Positions 62,054 through 64,000 of a DNA stretch of 64,000 bases are shown one piece after another. Below the pieces are notes generated by a model that was not told the DNA's origin, searched no databases, and saw only the letters and a program-made list of their open reading frames with translations. The stretch is from Actinomycetales bacterium (lineage in GTDB: Bacteria; Actinomycetota; Actinomycetes; Actinomycetales; Microbacteriaceae). The stretch's first letter is position 1. Every line of letters starts with the position of its first letter. The DNA lies in contig JAATGV010000012.1 in the NCBI GenBank assembly GCA_015654475.1, positions 1-64,000 of the forward strand, in the 5' to 3' direction. Both the position numbers and the translations under genes were made by a program.

Positions 62054-62737
62054 GTGGGAATACTCGACAACATTGAGCGTGGACTCGAGAAGGCCGTCAA
62101 TGGTGCCTTCGCGAGGACGTTTCGCTCGGGCCTTCAGCCCGTCGAAATTGCCGCTGCGCTCAAGAACGAGGCGGATACGCGTGCGCAAGTGATATCTCGC
62201 GAACGCATCCTCGTACCCCATCTTTACCGAGTGACCCTCAGCCCGGACGACTATTCACGACTCGACGTGACAAGCGGAAGTCTTCGTACCGAACTCGCCA
62301 AAGTGCTCGAGGAACACGCCGAGAGTCAGCACTATGCATTCGCCGACCGCCTCAACATCGAGATCAACGCCGATCCCTCCCTCCCCATCGGGATGACCCG
62401 GGTCAAGTCGGGTTCACTCGACACGGATGTGCGGTGGACGCCCGCCCTCGAAGTGGCAGGGAAGCTGTACCCCATCACCGGGCAGCGAACGGTCATCGGT
62501 CGAAGTTCAGACGCGGACATCGTCGTCACCGACCCAGGCGTCTCCAAACATCACATGGCGGTGCTCTGGAACACCCATACGGCCATCGCCCGCGACCTCG
62601 GATCAACGAACGGCACGACGTTAGGCGGTCGGAAGATCGCTGAAGCAGAGCTTCTGCCAGACACCAGCGTGCGAATTGGGCGTACTGCCATTACTTTCCG
62701 CCTTGTCCCGCAAACCCAGTTCGGTGGCACCAAATGA
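62054..62737 (+). CDS. fhaA: FhaA: DUF3662 and FHA domain protein
   Basis: A 227-residue cytoplasmic adaptor for Ser/Thr kinase signalling. The N-terminal DUF3662 domain (GILDNIERGLEKAVNGAFAR) is followed by an FHA domain (about 148-220) with the phosphothreonine-binding residues in VIGRSSDADIVV, GVSKHHMAVL and DLGSTNGTTLGG. In mycobacteria FhaA regulates peptidoglycan synthesis through MurJ. The linker is short compared with mycobacterial FhaA. AAGGAG precedes the GTG. Overlaps fhaB by ATGA. Confidence 0.96.
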   Translation: MGILDNIERGLEKAVNGAFARTFRSGLQPVEIAAALKNEADTRAQVISRERILVPHLYRVTLSPDDYSRLDVTSGSLRTELAKVLEEHAESQHYAFADRLNIEINADPSLPIGMTRVKSGSLDTDVRWTPALEVAGKLYPITGQRTVIGRSSDADIVVTDPGVSKHHMAVLWNTHTAIARDLGSTNGTTLGGRKIAEAELLPDTSVRIGRTAITFRLVPQTQFGGTK

Positions 62738-63285
62738 GCGAACTGACCTACTTTTTGCTCAAGATGGCCTTCCTCGGCCTGATGTGGTTTTTCGTTTTTG
62801 CCGTCGTTTTCGCCATTCGAACCGATCTTTTCGGCCCCCGTGTTCGGGTACTGGCACGCGCAGAACGCAAAAAACGTAACAAAGAGCAAGCGGACGACAG
62901 CATCAAAGCGCCCAAACCTAAGCCCAATCCCGCCGATGCCAGCATCCTCCCCACCGGTCCGATCAGCACCGAGAACACCGTGGCCACGGCCACAACCGCA
63001 ACCCGACTGACGATCCTTGAAGGGCCTCGGGCCGGGCATGAGTTCCTGCTCAGTTCGGAGCCCATCACCATCGGTCGTTCCCTTGAGTCATCGCTTGTGC
63101 TTCGCGATGACTACACCTCCACAAACCACGCGCGCATTTTTCTGCGCAATGATGTCTGGATGCTGGAAGACCAAGGCTCGACGAACGGAACACTTCTCGC
63201 TGGCACCCGGGTTTCCGAACCCATCGCCATTCCGCTCGACACCCCCATCACGGTCGGCACAAGCGTGCTTGAGTTGAGGCGGTAG
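62734..63285 (+). CDS. fhaB: FhaB (FipA-type) FHA domain membrane protein
   Basis: A 183-residue protein with an N-terminal membrane helix (about 9-28, FLGLMWFFVFAVVFAIRTDL), a basic/hydrophilic linker and a C-terminal FHA domain (ITIGRSLESSLVLRDDYTST, DQGSTNGTLLAG). In mycobacteria the homologue is phosphorylated by PknA/B and links to the divisome. Co-transcribed with fhaA and pstP; pstP follows after five bases. Confidence 0.95.
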   Translation: MSELTYFLLKMAFLGLMWFFVFAVVFAIRTDLFGPRVRVLARAERKKRNKEQADDSIKAPKPKPNPADASILPTGPISTENTVATATTATRLTILEGPRAGHEFLLSSEPITIGRSLESSLVLRDDYTSTNHARIFLRNDVWMLEDQGSTNGTLLAGTRVSEPIAIPLDTPITVGTSVLELRR

Positions 63286-63290
63286 CTCCC

Positions 63291-64000
63291 GTGCCCGTTT
63301 CGCTCGGTAGCGTGCTCTCAGACGTGGGCAAGGTCAGGTCGAACAACCAGGACTCCGCCTATTGCGGCACGCGTCTTTTCGTCGTTGCCGACGGCATGGG
63401 TGGCCACGCAGGTGGCGACGTTGCCTCTTCCATTACGGTGAACCAACTGACCGAGCTCGACCGCGAGTACGATTCCGCGGAGGAGGCGCTGGAGGCGCTC
63501 CGGTCCGGCATGCTTGAGGCGAACGAGGTGCTTGCGTCGACGGTTGCTCAGTACCCCGAACTCTCAGGCATGGGCACGACATGTTCGGCGTTCATCACCG
63601 TCGGCAACAAGCTCGCAATGGCTCATATCGGCGACTCACGAATTTATGTGTGGCGCAACAAAGAACTCACCCAGGTCACCAAAGACCACACTTTCGTTCA
63701 GAAGCTCGTTGATTCTGGTCGCATCACGCCGGAAGAGGCAGCAGTCCATCCACGAAGGAATGTGGTGATGCGTGTCCTGGGAGACGTGGATCTGGCTCCC
63801 GACATTGATGTGGCCATCATTGAGGCCCGTCCTGGGGATCGGTGGTTGATCTGCTCGGATGGCCTTTCCGGCGTTGTGCCTGAAAAACAGCTTGTCGACA
63901 TCCTCACGAAGACGCCGAATCGCGACCGCGCTGCCAACCGCCTGCTCCAGGCAGCACTCGACAACGGGGCACCCGACAACGTCACTCTCCTCCTGCTGGA
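63291..64000 (+). CDS. pstP: PP2C-family Ser/Thr phosphatase PstP (partial, runs off the window)
   Basis: The frame starts with GTG five bases after fhaB and stays open to the end. It gives VGKVRSNNQDSAYCGTRLFV, VADGMGGHAGGDVAS and AHIGDSRIYVWRNKEL, the metal-binding motifs of PP2C phosphatases, then ICSDGLSGVVPEKQLVDIL and NVTLLLL. It should dephosphorylate kinase substrates including FhaA/FhaB. The C-terminal membrane helix and outer domain lie beyond the edge. Confidence 0.95.
   Translation, partial: MPVSLGSVLSDVGKVRSNNQDSAYCGTRLFVVADGMGGHAGGDVASSITVNQLTELDREYDSAEEALEALRSGMLEANEVLASTVAQYPELSGMGTTCSAFITVGNKLAMAHIGDSRIYVWRNKELTQVTKDHTFVQKLVDSGRITPEEAAVHPRRNVVMRVLGDVDLAPDIDVAIIEARPGDRWLICSDGLSGVVPEKQLVDILTKTPNRDRAANRLLQAALDNGAPDNVTLLLL

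Overview
The window is about 64 kb of one chromosome from a high-GC Gram-positive bacterium (Actinomycetota). Evidence: the fhaA-fhaB-pstP block next to tRNA-Leu(CAG), the actinobacterial mismatch endonuclease NucS, HelD, a DUF3662-FHA protein, frequent GTG starts, and many apparently leaderless genes with a TANNNT box 6-7 nt before the start codon. I cannot name a genus.

Layout. 1-9.4 kb: a type I-E CRISPR-Cas locus, with an array (12 repeats seen, running off the left edge) and cse1-cse2-cas7e-cas5e-cas6e-cas3-cas1-cas2 transcribed toward it; cas3 sits between cas6e and cas1. 9.5-13 kb: a membrane-tethered HNH nuclease and HelD. 13-16.7 kb: an island-like segment beside tRNA-Ser(UGA) with an Mrr-like nuclease, a protein carrying a HEPN-type R-x4-H motif, and a decayed gene. 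16.7-34 kb: mostly core genes: AsnC/Lrp regulator, secreted M1 aminopeptidase, HAD phosphatase, serS, diacylglycerol kinase, pheA, VanY-like carboxypeptidase, orphan DNA methyltransferase, haem/siderophore-type ABC genes with lplA, a lipase, and the ATP-grasp/alpha-E/transglutaminase cassette. 34-45.5 kb: an expanded phosphate (pst) locus with pstC-pstA-pstS, two further secreted binding-protein-like genes, a sortase-like protein lacking the catalytic Cys and His, and pstB. 45.5-49.8 kb: M13 peptidase, MATE exporter, nucS. 49.8-57.3 kb: a glycoside-use cluster (GH3, TetR, esterase, MFS, ROK) with two clear palindromic operators. 57.4-61 kb: pepA, an MFS remnant and an SLC13 transporter. 61-64 kb: a repeat-rich spacer, tRNA-Leu, fhaA, fhaB and the start of pstP.

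Most notable: (1) the leader-proximal spacer (642-673) matches the chromosome's own MATE gene (48760-48791) with one synonymous mismatch, and the adjacent repeat uniquely carries the base found next to the protospacer; (2) the pst locus with three binding-protein-like products and a pseudo-sortase; (3) the Mrr-like/HEPN gene pair beside a tRNA; (4) an intergenic element seen twice, 32 kb apart, made of inverted copies of GCAGACGCCCCCATCCGA followed by a polypurine tract.
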